A stretch of 64,000 bases of DNA from DATAES01 sp036493595 (GTDB lineage Bacteria > Actinomycetota > Acidimicrobiia > Acidimicrobiales > JACDCH01): the NCBI GenBank assembly GCA_036493595.1, contig DASXPN010000093.1, positions 1-64,000 of the forward strand. The letters run 5' to 3'. Below are positions 25,912 to 34,217 of this stretch, piece by piece. Position 1 is the stretch's first letter. Each line of letters begins with the position of its first letter. The notes under the pieces were generated by a model. The model saw nothing but the letters and a program-made list of their open reading frames with translations. It ran no database searches and had not been told where the DNA came from. Both the position numbers and the translations under genes were made by a program.

Positions 25912-26892
25912 ATGGACGACTTGGTGCCGGACTTCGCGCTCGATCTCGCGCCCGACCGCTACACGATCCGGCGAGCGAGCTTGCGTGGCTTCGAGCAGGC
26001 CTACGTGCACGAGAACGAAGGCGGCGCGGGCCCCCTCGTCCTCGTGCACGGTTGGCCCGAGTCCAAGCGCATCTGGTGGCGAGTCATCGAACCGCTCGCG
26101 GCGGCGGGTTTCGAAGTCATCGCGCCCGACCTGCGCGGGTTCGGCGACTCCGACGTCGCGCCCGACGGGTTCCACGACGTGCCGTCGCACTCGCGTGACC
26201 TCCACGCGCTCGTGCACGACCATCTCGGCCACGAACGCGCGGTCCTCGTCGGTGGCGATCTCGGTGGTCCGGTCATACAGGACGTCGCGCTCCGGTTCCC
26301 CGGCTTCGTGCCGCGCATGGTGCTGTTCAACTCACCGTTGCCATTCGACAAGCAACGGATGCGCGGGATGCGCACGCGTCCCGCCATCGAGGCGAGCGAC
26401 TACTTCGTGCGGCAGGGCACCGATCCGGACGGCCTCGCCGGCGAGCTCCACTCGGCGGATATGCGGCAGCGCTACATCGCCACCTTCTATACGTCTCGGT
26501 TCTGGGCCCATCCGGGCGCGTTCACCTCGACGGCCGGCGGCGCACCGCCGGGTCGATTCGGAGGCAGCGCCGCCGTCGACTTCCACACCGAACCGTTCGC
26601 CGACGGTGCGAAGCTGCGGGCGAGCTTCGGTGGCTACGAGAGTGTGTTCTCCGAAAGGGCGCGCAGCGAACCGCCGGTCATGGCGGTCAACGACAACGTC
26701 GAAGTCCTCATCCTGTTCGGCACGAGCGACCACGTCCTCTATCCCGACTTCGATCGCATGGCGGCCGTCGTGTTCCCCGACCATGTCGGGCCGTTCCTCT
26801 TGCGCGACTGCGGCCATTTCGTGCCATGGGAAGCGCCACGGCAACTGGTGTCCGGCGTCCGGTCCCTCTGCCGAGACCTCATTTCGCCGTAA
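25912..26892 (+). CDS. Alpha/beta hydrolase, epoxide-hydrolase-like
   Basis: A 326-aa alpha/beta hydrolase. The oxyanion motif HGWPESKRIWW, the nucleophile elbow VGGDLGG with aspartate D116 and the C-terminal DCGHFVPWEAP histidine fit epoxide hydrolases or haloalkane dehalogenases rather than serine esterases. A cap domain lies between about residues 140 and 225. The ATG is preceded by TAGCGT (25900-25905), which overlaps the previous stop. Substrate unknown. Confidence 0.85.
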   Translation: MDDLVPDFALDLAPDRYTIRRASLRGFEQAYVHENEGGAGPLVLVHGWPESKRIWWRVIEPLAAAGFEVIAPDLRGFGDSDVAPDGFHDVPSHSRDLHALVHDHLGHERAVLVGGDLGGPVIQDVALRFPGFVPRMVLFNSPLPFDKQRMRGMRTRPAIEASDYFVRQGTDPDGLAGELHSADMRQRYIATFYTSRFWAHPGAFTSTAGGAPPGRFGGSAAVDFHTEPFADGAKLRASFGGYESVFSERARSEPPVMAVNDNVEVLILFGTSDHVLYPDFDRMAAVVFPDHVGPFLLRDCGHFVPWEAPRQLVSGVRSLCRDLISP

Positions 26893-26901
26893 GGTGCCGT
26901 G

Positions 26902-27294
26902 ATGGCGTCGCTGACCTTCGAGGGCGAGACGCACGGCGAGATCGTGCAGAAGGTGCGGCGCTGGCTGGCGTCACTCGAGGGTGACGTCGAGGGCGATATC
27001 AGCGTCGTCGAAGCGATCCAGCAAGGCGCCGAGCTCACGAAGGACGCGCTGCGGATCATCGCGTCGGCGGCGCCCGGACCGATCGCTCAGAACGAGGTCG
27101 TCAAGGCGCTCACCGGCATGGGTTACAAGGCGACCGACGCAACCAAGCAAGCGTTGATCGACGGGCTCGATTCGGTCGAGGAGATCACCGGCGGCAGCGT
27201 CGTCAAGGCCGCTCGCGACGCGCGACGCGCCGCGGTGTACCAAATGAACACGACGGTGGCGCGCCAGCTCTTGAAGGCTTTGAAGCCTCGCTGA
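26902..27294 (+). CDS. Hypothetical protein
   Basis: A 130-aa protein that I do not recognise. It is mainly helical with no membrane segment, beginning ASLTFEGETHGEIVQKVRRW. The middle AGPIAQNEVVKALTGMGYKATDATKQ could form a helical DNA- or protein-binding fold, but no named domain is evident. A GTG at 26899 would add one residue; I prefer the ATG at 26902. The stop is followed directly by a small, possibly frameshifted reading frame. Confidence 0.65.
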   Translation: MASLTFEGETHGEIVQKVRRWLASLEGDVEGDISVVEAIQQGAELTKDALRIIASAAPGPIAQNEVVKALTGMGYKATDATKQALIDGLDSVEEITGGSVVKAARDARRAAVYQMNTTVARQLLKALKPR

Positions 27295-27526
27295 GTGTTT
27301 CGACGTCAAGCATTACGACCTGCCGTCGTCCACGCCTCGAGGGGTCGAGATCGAGGTGACCGGATCGCACGACCAAGGTGGCTTCCAGTGTGACGGTCAC
27401 GTGACCATCAAGGTCGCGGGTGGCGCGCTCAAGAGTCCGGCTGCTCCGGCGGCGGTGATCGGGACGGTGCTGACCGGCGGCGTCCTCGCACTTGCCGGCC
27501 GGCCCAAGGGAGGTGTGGTCGGATGA
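27295..27526 (+). CDS. Small protein with missing start, probable frameshift
   Basis: The frame ending at 27526 reads FDVKHYDLPSSTPRGVEIEV and continues through a glycine/alanine-rich stretch to a C-terminal hydrophobic segment (about 75 codons). It clearly looks coding and its stop overlaps the next ATG. No in-frame start exists before FDVK. However, GTG at 27295 lies directly after the upstream TGA. Removing one T from the TTT at 27298-27300 would give GTG TTC GAC, that is M-F-D-V-K. I therefore suspect a 1-nt insertion, real or a sequencing error. The only in-frame alternative is GTG 27356. Confidence 0.55.
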
Positions 27527-27750
27527 AGGCACGTGGCCGCCCAGTGCTCGGCGGCATCTTCGGGTTTCTCTTCTTCTTGTTCCTTGCCCTCGACCTGCTG
27601 TTCTTCGGGGTGATCCCGCTGAAGAGCATCTTGATCACGCTGCTGCCACTGCTCGGCATCGTGCTCGGCGTCGCGTGCGCCTTCTGGGCGCCACTCGGCG
27701 GCCGAGACCGCGCTCCGCGGGAGACACCCTCGGCGGAACCGTCCCAGTAG
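27523..27750 (+). CDS. Small membrane protein
   Basis: A 75-aa protein with two hydrophobic segments, GIFGFLFFLFLALDLLFFGV and ILITLLPLLGIVLGVACAF, separated by the short loop IPLKS. The tail is polar and proline-rich. The ATG overlaps the stop of the preceding frame (ATGA), so it is probably translated together with it. No function can be assigned. It precedes the guaB3 promoter hexamer. Confidence 0.65.
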   Translation: MKARGRPVLGGIFGFLFFLFLALDLLFFGVIPLKSILITLLPLLGIVLGVACAFWAPLGGRDRAPRETPSAEPSQ

Positions 27751-27792
27751 ACTCGTCCCTTTCACCACCACGGAAGGGACGGAGGGCAGCCA
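27748..27792 (+). promoter_or_regulatory. guaB3 promoter hexamer and leader hairpin
   Basis: TAGACT (27748-27753) could be the -10 element. It is followed by a hairpin with 8-bp stem CGTCCCTT/AAGGGACG (27754-27761 with 27774-27781). The 3' arm runs straight into the GGAGG ribosome-binding site at about 27781-27785. The geometry might affect ribosome access, but this is inference. Confidence 0.4.
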
Positions 27793-28956
27793 GTGGCTGA
27801 GGTCGAGATCGGCATCGGCAAGTCGGGTCGCCGGGCCTACGGATTCGACGACATCGCCATCGTGCCGAGCCGGCGCACACGCGATCCCGAAGATGTCGAC
27901 ATCACGTGGGAGATCGATGCGTTCCGCTTCGAGCTGCCGTTGATGGCATCCGCGATGGATGGCGTCGTGAGCCCGGCGACTGCGATCGAGGTCGGCAAGC
28001 TCGGCGGCGTCGGCGTCCTCAACCTCGAGGGTCTCTGGACGCGGTACGAGGATCCCGAGCCCTTGTTCGACGAGATCTCGGAGTTGCCCGCCGACAAGGC
28101 CACCGGCCGCATGCAGGAAATCTACGCGGAGCCGATCAATCCTGAGCTGGTCACCGAGCGCATTCGTGAGATCCGCGCCGCGGGCGTCGTGTCGTGCGCG
28201 TCGATCACGCCCCAACGCACCGAGGCGTTCGCGAAGTACATCGTCGATGCCGAGCTCGATCTGCTCGTGATCCAAGGCACGGTCGTGTCCGCCGAGCACG
28301 TTTCGAAGACGGTCGAGCCGCTCAACTTGAAGCGCTTCGTGCGCGAGCTCGACATCCCTGTCATCGTCGGCGGCTGCGCGTCGTACCAAGCCGCGTTGCA
28401 CCTCATGCGCACCGGTGCCGCAGGCATCCTGGTCGGCGTCGGTCCAGGCCATGCGTGCACGACTCGCGGCGTGCTCGGTCTCGGTGTGCCGCAGGCAACC
28501 GCGATCGCCGATGCGCGCGCGGCGCGCATGCGGCACCTCGACGAGACCGGTGTGTACGTGCACGTCATCGCCGACGGCGGCATGGGCACGGGTGGCGACG
28601 TGGCGAAGGCCATTGTGTGCGGCGCCGACGCGGTGATGCTCGGTTCGCCGTTGGCATCGGCAGTCGAAGCGCCGGGCCGCGGCTACCACTGGGGCATGGC
28701 CACCTTCCACCCGACTCTGCCGCGCGGGGCCCGCGTCAAGACGCACGCCCGCGGAACGCTGAAGGAGATCCTCGTCGGCCCGGCGCACGAGAACGACGGG
28801 CGGATGAACTTGTTCGGCGCACTGCGCACGTCGATGGCGACGTGCGGTTACGAGTCGGTCAAGGAGTTCCAGAAGGCCGAGGTCATGGTCGCTCCGGCGC
28901 TCCAGACCGAAGGCAAAAGCCTGCAGCGCTCGCAGGGCGTAGGAATGGGTCACTGA
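27793..28956 (+). CDS. guaB3: GuaB3 family IMP dehydrogenase-related protein
   Basis: A 387-aa TIM-barrel protein of the IMPDH/GMP reductase superfamily without CBS domains. Early residues read YGFDDIAIVPSRRTRDPEDVD, the GuaB3 pattern. The active-site loop is VGVGPGHACTTRGVLGLGVP, with the catalytic cysteine in ACTTR. ADGGMGTGGDVAKAI binds the phosphate. GuaB3 is found in actinobacteria and cyanobacteria, and some members act as GMP reductases, so the direction of flux is uncertain. The GTG start is preceded by GGAGG. guaA follows 8 nt later. Confidence 0.92.
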   Translation: MAEVEIGIGKSGRRAYGFDDIAIVPSRRTRDPEDVDITWEIDAFRFELPLMASAMDGVVSPATAIEVGKLGGVGVLNLEGLWTRYEDPEPLFDEISELPADKATGRMQEIYAEPINPELVTERIREIRAAGVVSCASITPQRTEAFAKYIVDAELDLLVIQGTVVSAEHVSKTVEPLNLKRFVRELDIPVIVGGCASYQAALHLMRTGAAGILVGVGPGHACTTRGVLGLGVPQATAIADARAARMRHLDETGVYVHVIADGGMGTGGDVAKAIVCGADAVMLGSPLASAVEAPGRGYHWGMATFHPTLPRGARVKTHARGTLKEILVGPAHENDGRMNLFGALRTSMATCGYESVKEFQKAEVMVAPALQTEGKSLQRSQGVGMGH

Positions 28957-28964
28957 GCCAGGCC

Positions 28965-30509
28965 GTGCCCGAGCAGGCCGTACTGGTCGTCGACTTCGGG
29001 GCCCAGTACGCCCAACTGATCGCCCGGCGCGTGCGGGAAGCGCACGTGTACTCGGAGATCGTTCCGCACACCATCACCGCTGACGAGTTGCGCGCCCGCA
29101 AGCCCGCGGGCGTCATCTTCAGTGGCGGTCCTGCCTCGGTTCACGCGGACGGCGCGCCCTCGATCGACACCGCGATCTACGACACCGGTGTTCCCGTCCT
29201 CGGCATCTGTTACGGCGCGCAGTTGCTCGCGCGCGATCTCGGAGGGGAGGTCGCGAAAACGGGACGCGGCGAGTACGGCCGGGCCTCGCTACGCGCGCTC
29301 GAAGCCGGCGTGTTGTTCGGTCACGAGATGCCTGCAGAACAGCAGGTGTGGATGAGCCACTTCGACACGATCACGCGCGCGCCGGATGCGTTCCGCGTCA
29401 CCGCGGCGACTCCGGACACGCCCGCGGCCGCGTTCGAGCATCGCGAGCGGCGGCTGTACGCCGTGCAGTTCCATCCCGAGGTCGTGCACACGCCGCACGG
29501 GATGCAAATGCTGAAGCACTTCCTCTACGAGGCCTGTGGCTGCCTTCCTACATGGACGATGACGTCGGTCATCGAGTCATCGGTCGAGGCCATCCGCGCG
29601 CAGGTCGGCAACGAGCGCGTCATCTGCGGTCTCTCCGGTGGCGTCGACTCCGCGGTTGCGGCCGCACTCGTACACAAGGCAGTCGGTCCGCAACTCACAT
29701 GCGTGTTCGTCGACACCGGGTTGATGCGCGAAGGCGAAGGCGATCAGGTCGTCGAGACGTTCCGGCGTCATCAGGGCATCGAGCTGATTCACGTTCGCGC
29801 TGCGGAGCGGTTCTTCGACCGGCTAGCCGGCGTCGTCGATCCCGAGGAGAAGCGCAAGGCGATCGGTGAGCTGTTCATCCGCGTGTTCGAGGACGCCGCG
29901 CTCGGGATCGAAGACGCTCGCTTCCTCGTGCAGGGCACCTTGTATCCCGACGTCATCGAGTCAGGCGGCGGTCACGGCGGCAAGGCGGCGATGATCAAGT
30001 CGCACCACAACGTCGGGGGACTCCCCGACGACATCGAGTTCGAACTGGTCGAGCCGCTTCGGTCCCTGTTCAAGGACGAGGTCCGCCGCGTCGGCGAAGA
30101 GCTCGGGCTGCCCGAGGAGATCGTGTGGCGCCAGCCCTTCCCCGGACCGGGGCTCGGCGTGCGGATCATCGGGGAGGTCACACCGGACAAAGTGGCCATT
30201 CTCCAGCGGGCGGACGCCATCGTGCGGGAGGAGGTCAAGCGGGTCGAGCTCGAGCGCGAGCTCTGGCAGGCCTTCGCGGTCCTGCCCGACATCCGTTCCG
30301 TCGGGGTGATGGGCGACGAACGCACGTACGCCTACCCCATCATCATCAGGGCTGTGACCAGCGAAGATGCCATGACCGCGGACTGGGCCCGCTTGCCCTA
30401 CGACCTGCTCGAGCGGATGTCGAGCAGGATCATCAACGAGGTGCGTGGAATCAATCGAGTGGCGTACGACGTCACGTCGAAGCCTCCTGGCACCATCGAG
30501 TGGGAGTAG
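28965..30509 (+). CDS. guaA: GMP synthase (glutamine-hydrolysing)
   Basis: A 514-aa GMP synthetase. The N-terminal class I amidotransferase domain starts VLVVDFGAQYAQLIARRVRE, with the nucleophile C82 in GICYGAQLLAR and the histidine in YAVQFHPEVVHT. The ATP pyrophosphatase domain has CGLSGGVDSAVAAALV. The dimerisation domain ends RINEVRGINRVAYD-type sequence followed by KPPGTIEWE. The GTG start is 8 nt after guaB3. Together they govern guanine nucleotide supply. Confidence 0.96.
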   Translation: MPEQAVLVVDFGAQYAQLIARRVREAHVYSEIVPHTITADELRARKPAGVIFSGGPASVHADGAPSIDTAIYDTGVPVLGICYGAQLLARDLGGEVAKTGRGEYGRASLRALEAGVLFGHEMPAEQQVWMSHFDTITRAPDAFRVTAATPDTPAAAFEHRERRLYAVQFHPEVVHTPHGMQMLKHFLYEACGCLPTWTMTSVIESSVEAIRAQVGNERVICGLSGGVDSAVAAALVHKAVGPQLTCVFVDTGLMREGEGDQVVETFRRHQGIELIHVRAAERFFDRLAGVVDPEEKRKAIGELFIRVFEDAALGIEDARFLVQGTLYPDVIESGGGHGGKAAMIKSHHNVGGLPDDIEFELVEPLRSLFKDEVRRVGEELGLPEEIVWRQPFPGPGLGVRIIGEVTPDKVAILQRADAIVREEVKRVELERELWQAFAVLPDIRSVGVMGDERTYAYPIIIRAVTSEDAMTADWARLPYDLLERMSSRIINEVRGINRVAYDVTSKPPGTIEWE

Positions 30510-30564
30510 CGCTCACCGGGGAAATTCCTCGATGTCCGCGGCAACCGCGCCGATAACAGCCAGG

Positions 30565-30583
30565 TGCCGGTCCGCGACCGGCA
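30565..30583. terminator. Stem-loop downstream of guaA
   Basis: TGCCGGTC-CGC-GACCGGCA is a perfect 8-bp stem, 55 nt after the guaA stop and about 80 nt before the next promoter hexamer. No U-tract follows, so termination is only one possibility. Confidence 0.4.
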
Positions 30584-30625
30584 GGGCGCCCGTCACTACC
30601 CTTCAAACCTGGATGCCGACTCCCT

Positions 30626-30643
30626 TGTCACCTGTGTCACCTG
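30626..30643. promoter_or_regulatory. Tandem 9-bp repeat upstream of the NlpC/P60 gene
   Basis: TGTCACCTG is repeated twice without a gap, 26 nt before the TACAGT hexamer (30669-30674). Tandem GTCAC-type repeats resemble the direct-repeat sites bound by the response regulator MtrA, which controls NlpC/P60 endopeptidases in mycobacteria. Binding here is inferred, not shown. Confidence 0.4.
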
Positions 30644-30668
30644 TTCGCAACATTCGTCGCGCGTTTGC

Positions 30669-30674
30669 TACAGT
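30669..30674 (+). promoter_or_regulatory. Putative -10 element of the NlpC/P60 gene
   Basis: TACAGT ends 9 nt before the ATG at 30684, with TTCGCA 19 nt upstream as a weak -35 candidate. Confidence 0.45.
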
Positions 30675-30683
30675 CCCGGACTC

Positions 30684-31814
30684 ATGGTCGACGTGAAGCG
30701 CCGCTGGCGCGCGGGCGCTCTCACCGTTGCGGCGCTGGTGCTGGCGTCCGTGTTCGCACTACCCGGATCTGCCAACGCTGATCCGATCCAGGACAAGCAG
30801 GCGCAGGCGAATGCCATCGCCGCCAAGATCGACGACCTCAACCACACGATCGAAGCCAACGCCGAGGCCGCCAACGGCGCGCAGCTCGAGCTCGACGGCC
30901 TCAACCAACAGGTGGCCGATGCGCAGGCGAAGGTCGCCGCCGCGCAGGCCGAGCACGATCTGCACGAAGGCGAGCTGCGCGACTACGCCGTCAACGCGTA
31001 CGTGCACGGCACCGACGACGTGTCACAAGAGCAGGCCCTCGGCAGCGATCCGAACGACCAAGGCCAGCGCGAGGGCTACCTGACCGCGGCGTCCGGCAAC
31101 CGTCAGCAGCTCATCGACCAACTACGAGCGACGGAGCAGGATCTGCAGACGCAGATCGGCCAGTTGAACGATGCGAAGTCAGCGGCTGAGGCGAAGGCAC
31201 AGGATCTGTCGAACCAGAAAGCGGCGGCGCAGGACGCGGTACAGCAGCAGCAGCAGCTCTACAGCCAGGCGCAAGGCGAACTCGCGGTGCTCGTGAAGCA
31301 GGCGCAGGAACAGCAGGCGCAACAGCAGCAGGCGGCAGCCGAAGCACGCGCCCGCGCCGCGGCCGCGCAGCAACTGAAGAGCACGCCGTCAGTCGGTGGT
31401 GGCAACTCGGCGCCGTCGTCGCCGTCGTCGCCGTCGGGTCCTTCGGGTCCGGCACCGTCGCCGAACGGTGGTGCAGGTGCAGCCATCGCGGAAGCACAGC
31501 GCCAACTCGGCAAGCCCTATGAGTGGGGCGCAGCCGGTCCTGACTCGTTCGACTGCTCGGGTCTGACGCAATGGGCATGGCGGGCCGGCGGTGTGAGCCT
31601 GCCGCACTTCTCGGGCGCGCAGTACTCGTCGACCACGCACATCTCGATGTCACAGATCCAGCCTGGCGACCTCATCTTCTACGAGAGCCCGGATCAGCAC
31701 GTCGCCCTCTATGTCGGTGGCGGTCAGATCATCCACGCGCCGCACACGGGCGCCGTGGTCCAGTACGACAGCCTCTACTACTGGAACACCTCGATGGTGG
31801 CGAGCCGGCCGTAA
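30684..31814 (+). CDS. Secreted NlpC/P60 peptidoglycan endopeptidase
   Basis: A 376-aa exported protein. A signal peptide (about 1-32) has a basic start, the core ALTVAALVLASVFALPG and a likely SANA-D cleavage site. Residues about 33-230 form a long glutamine/alanine-rich coiled coil, then a Ser/Pro/Gly linker. The C-terminal NlpC/P60 domain (about 265-376) has the catalytic cysteine C291 in DSFDCSGLTQWAW and the histidine in HVALYVGGG. This is the layout of RipA/CwlO-type hydrolases that cut stem peptides during division. The coiled coil may bind a partner such as FtsEX. Confidence 0.92.
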   Translation: MVDVKRRWRAGALTVAALVLASVFALPGSANADPIQDKQAQANAIAAKIDDLNHTIEANAEAANGAQLELDGLNQQVADAQAKVAAAQAEHDLHEGELRDYAVNAYVHGTDDVSQEQALGSDPNDQGQREGYLTAASGNRQQLIDQLRATEQDLQTQIGQLNDAKSAAEAKAQDLSNQKAAAQDAVQQQQQLYSQAQGELAVLVKQAQEQQAQQQQAAAEARARAAAAQQLKSTPSVGGGNSAPSSPSSPSGPSGPAPSPNGGAGAAIAEAQRQLGKPYEWGAAGPDSFDCSGLTQWAWRAGGVSLPHFSGAQYSSTTHISMSQIQPGDLIFYESPDQHVALYVGGGQIIHAPHTGAVVQYDSLYYWNTSMVASRP

Positions 31815-31826
31815 CCCTTCAGTTCC

Positions 31827-31846
31827 GCAGCATTCGGTTCTGCTGC
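31827..31846. terminator. Weak stem-loop between convergent genes
   Basis: GCAGCA and TGCTGC flank an 8-nt loop between the NlpC/P60 stop and the end of the convergent PadR gene. The stem is only 6 bp, so this is a weak call. Confidence 0.3.
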
Positions 31847-31848
31847 AT

Positions 31849-32385
31849 TCAGCTCGGCAACGCCTGCGTCTCGTCCAGTACGTCCTGCCAGAAGTCGATG
31901 GCGGCCCGTTCGTAACGCAGCCCCATCTCGAGGGTCTGGCGTTGGTGGAGCTCGATGGCGGGGCTCGCCGCGATCGCTTCGTACTCTTCGAGTCGCCGCT
32001 GGTGCGCATCCCGCGCGTGTGCGGCGATCGTGCGCACGTCGCGTTCGTCGGACTGGGCGCCGAAGAACAGCTTGAGGATCGACAGGTCCCGGATCTCGGT
32101 GGGTTCGTCGTTGGGCTCCGACAGCCAGTCCTGTAGCGCCTCCCTCCCCGCGGCAGTGAGCACGTAGGTGCGCCGCCTGCGTCCCGTCGTCTCCTGCTGC
32201 TCGCTCAACAACCCGAGCTCGGCGAGTCGCACCGGTTCGGCGTAGAGCTGGGAGTGCGGGAACGGCCAGAAGTAGCCGATCGACACCGACACGAACCGCT
32301 TCATCTCATAGGACGTGCACGGGCCGAGCGCGCCGACGAGTCCGAGCACGACGTACGAGGTCGGTGTCAGCGACGGTGATCTCAC
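31849..32385 (-). CDS. PadR family transcriptional regulator
   Basis: A 178-aa regulator with the PadR winged helix at the N-terminus: LTPTSYVVLGLVGALGPCTSYEMKRFV, then YFWPFPHSQLYAEPVRLAELGLL and the wing RRRRTYVLTAAGREAL. The C-terminal half is the helical Vir_act_alpha_C-type dimerisation region. I choose GTG 32385 (V-R-S-P-S-L); an upstream frame would add 11 basic residues. It diverges from the dienelactone hydrolase gene, with about 60 bp between them, so it may regulate that gene. Confidence 0.87.
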   Translation of the reverse strand: MRSPSLTPTSYVVLGLVGALGPCTSYEMKRFVSVSIGYFWPFPHSQLYAEPVRLAELGLLSEQQETTGRRRRTYVLTAAGREALQDWLSEPNDEPTEIRDLSILKLFFGAQSDERDVRTIAAHARDAHQRRLEEYEAIAASPAIELHQRQTLEMGLRYERAAIDFWQDVLDETQALPS

Positions 32386-32432
32386 GGCTCGTGATCGTAC
32401 GAGCCACTGGTGTCCCACCGGTCGGCTCGCAC

Positions 32433-32438
32433 TAGGTT
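32433..32438 (+). promoter_or_regulatory. Putative -10 element of the dienelactone hydrolase gene
   Basis: TAGGTT ends 9 nt before the ATG at 32448, in the divergent region shared with the padR-like gene. Confidence 0.42.
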
Positions 32439-32447
32439 CCCGGCTCC

Positions 32448-33263
32448 ATGAGCAACGACGTGCTGAAAAGCCTCACGAGGACGCAGTTCACTTTCGACGG
32501 CAAGACGCGCGACGTGTTCCGCTCCGGCAACGGCCCGGCGGTGATCGTGATCGCCGAGATGCCGGGCATCACACCGAAGGTCATCGAGTTCGCGAAGCGG
32601 GTCGAAGCGCTCGGTTGCACGGTGGCGTTGCCCCACCTGTTCGGCGAGCCGGGACGCGACCCGCTCGCCAACGGCACGGCGCGCGCGGTGCCCTACCTGT
32701 TCAGCAGCATGGTGCCGGCGTGCATCTCGCACGACTTTCACGTGCTGGCGACCGGCCGGACATCCCCGGTGATCGAGTGGTTGCGCGCCCTCGCTCGTTC
32801 ACTGCACGAGGAGTGCGGCGGACCGGGCGTCGGCGTCGTGGGGATGTGCTTCACCGGCGGGTTCGCCTTGGCGATGATGGCGGACGCGCCGGTGCTCGCT
32901 CCGGTGCTCTCCCAGCCGTCGTTGCCGTTCGGCATCGGAGCCAAGCGCAAGCGCGACATCGGCGTGTCCGACGAGGACCTCGAGAAGGTGAAGCAGAAGT
33001 GTGCGGCGCAGGATCTCACCGTGCTCGGGCTGCGCTTCACCGGCGACACGTTCGTGCCCCCCGAGCGCTTCGCTCGACTGCGTGAAGAGCTCGGCGATCG
33101 CTTCGTGGACGTCGAGATCGATTCGTCGAAGGGCAACCCGCACGGCAATCCGAAGAGCGCGCACTCCGTCCTCACCGAACATCTGGTCGACGAACCGGGA
33201 CACCCGACGCGCGACGCACTCGACAAGGTGCTCGACCTGTTCAGGACGAGGCTGCTCGGGTAG
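32448..33263 (+). CDS. Dienelactone hydrolase family protein
   Basis: A 271-aa alpha/beta hydrolase of the DLH family. The nucleophile is a cysteine, C134, in VVGMCFTGGFALAM, the hallmark of DLH proteins. GNPKSAHSVLT holds the likely catalytic histidine. The first 40 residues form a beta-rich lead-in, VIVIAEMPGI. The substrate is unknown; family members open lactone rings in aromatic degradation but many are general esterases. It ends 3 bp from the convergent gene at 33267. Confidence 0.84.
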   Translation: MSNDVLKSLTRTQFTFDGKTRDVFRSGNGPAVIVIAEMPGITPKVIEFAKRVEALGCTVALPHLFGEPGRDPLANGTARAVPYLFSSMVPACISHDFHVLATGRTSPVIEWLRALARSLHEECGGPGVGVVGMCFTGGFALAMMADAPVLAPVLSQPSLPFGIGAKRKRDIGVSDEDLEKVKQKCAAQDLTVLGLRFTGDTFVPPERFARLREELGDRFVDVEIDSSKGNPHGNPKSAHSVLTEHLVDEPGHPTRDALDKVLDLFRTRLLG

Positions 33264-33266
33264 CCG

Positions 33267-34148
33267 CTAGGCGAGCGGCCGGCCGAACGGCAACGAGGGC
33301 TGCCACGTCGAGAGGAAGCCTTCGGCCAGACCCGCGGCGACCAACCACGCGTCGGGACCATGCGGTACGAGTTCGATCACCATCTCTCGAACTCGGTCGA
33401 CGGGTTCGGTCTCGTGCTGGGCGTCGAACGCGGCGAGCAACGGCGCGGCGAGCGCGATGAAGTCAGGGACATAGGTGATGCCGGCTCGCCGGAACACTGC
33501 GTAGGCCTTCGCCGTCACCGGGATCGGGGTGAGGGGGACGACGGCGCCGGCCTTGACGCCATCGGCGGTCTCGTGGTCGATCACGCCGGACTTGCCCGCC
33601 ACGAGCAGCGCGTCGACGGGGGCGTCGAGACCGCCGTCGTTCACGTTCGCACCCTTGTCACCGAGCGCGATGGCGGCGGCGTCGACGACGGGGCCGGTGC
33701 CGACGACCGCCACCGTCTTGTCGCTCAACGAGCCGAGGATCGCCTCGGTCGCTGCCACCGCGCTGTAAGCGGCGAGCTCGTCATCAGTCAGTGGCGCGAA
33801 CTCGGAATGACTCAGCGGCGCGAGGTCGGTGTCGCTCAGTCCGTTACCCGCGTGCAGCGCAAGCGCTCGGGATGATGCCGGCGACTCGAGCTCGCCCACG
33901 AAGGCCGCGATGGCGGCATCCCGTGCGTCGGGCTTCGCGTTGATCCCCGCAGATGCGCCAGAAGCCTTCACGCCGAATGCCGCGAACGAATAGGTCACCG
34001 AGCGCGCCAGCATCTCCGCGCCCTCCTGCAGGATCTTCGGCGCCAGCCGCGCGATGCCGACCGAGTGGTCCGCCTCCTCGAGATCCCAGACGACGAACGC
34101 GTCGGTGGATTCGAGCTTCTGGATACGCACGACCGGAGATCCTGCCAC
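33267..34148 (-). CDS. Glu/Leu/Phe/Val dehydrogenase-like protein
   Basis: A 293-aa protein. SFAAFGVKASGASAGINAKPD near residues 55-75 recalls the substrate-binding GGAKGG region of ELFV dehydrogenases, and DKTVAVVGTGPVVDAAAIAL (about 150-170) is a Rossmann-type dinucleotide-binding strand-loop. It is much shorter than normal glutamate dehydrogenases (about 420-450), and the catalytic lysines of GDH cannot be placed with confidence. The GTG at 34148 is preferred because GAGAGGA lies 6 nt upstream; a second GTG lies at 34130. It diverges from uvrD. Function uncertain. Confidence 0.6.
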   Translation of the reverse strand: MAGSPVVRIQKLESTDAFVVWDLEEADHSVGIARLAPKILQEGAEMLARSVTYSFAAFGVKASGASAGINAKPDARDAAIAAFVGELESPASSRALALHAGNGLSDTDLAPLSHSEFAPLTDDELAAYSAVAATEAILGSLSDKTVAVVGTGPVVDAAAIALGDKGANVNDGGLDAPVDALLVAGKSGVIDHETADGVKAGAVVPLTPIPVTAKAYAVFRRAGITYVPDFIALAAPLLAAFDAQHETEPVDRVREMVIELVPHGPDAWLVAAGLAEGFLSTWQPSLPFGRPLA

Positions 34149-34217
34149 GCGTCGTCCTCTCGGTGGACAGAGGGCGGGGTTCCGGGGCCGGGTCCCGGGA
34201 CGGTCGTACCCCGCCCG

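Noticed and set aside
27295..27393. Reading frame GTG 27295 in its own phase (32 codons)
   Set aside because: It reads arginine-rich nonsense and stops early; the shifted frame is the one that looks coding.
27397..28953. Minus-strand frame of 518 codons opposite guaB3
   Set aside because: It lies fully antisense to a clear GuaB3 gene and shows no domain.
30510..30683. c-di-AMP (ydaO-type) riboswitch before the NlpC/P60 gene
   Set aside because: This location is typical for that riboswitch, but I could not find its conserved core elements. The predicted transcript start is almost at the ATG, leaving no leader.
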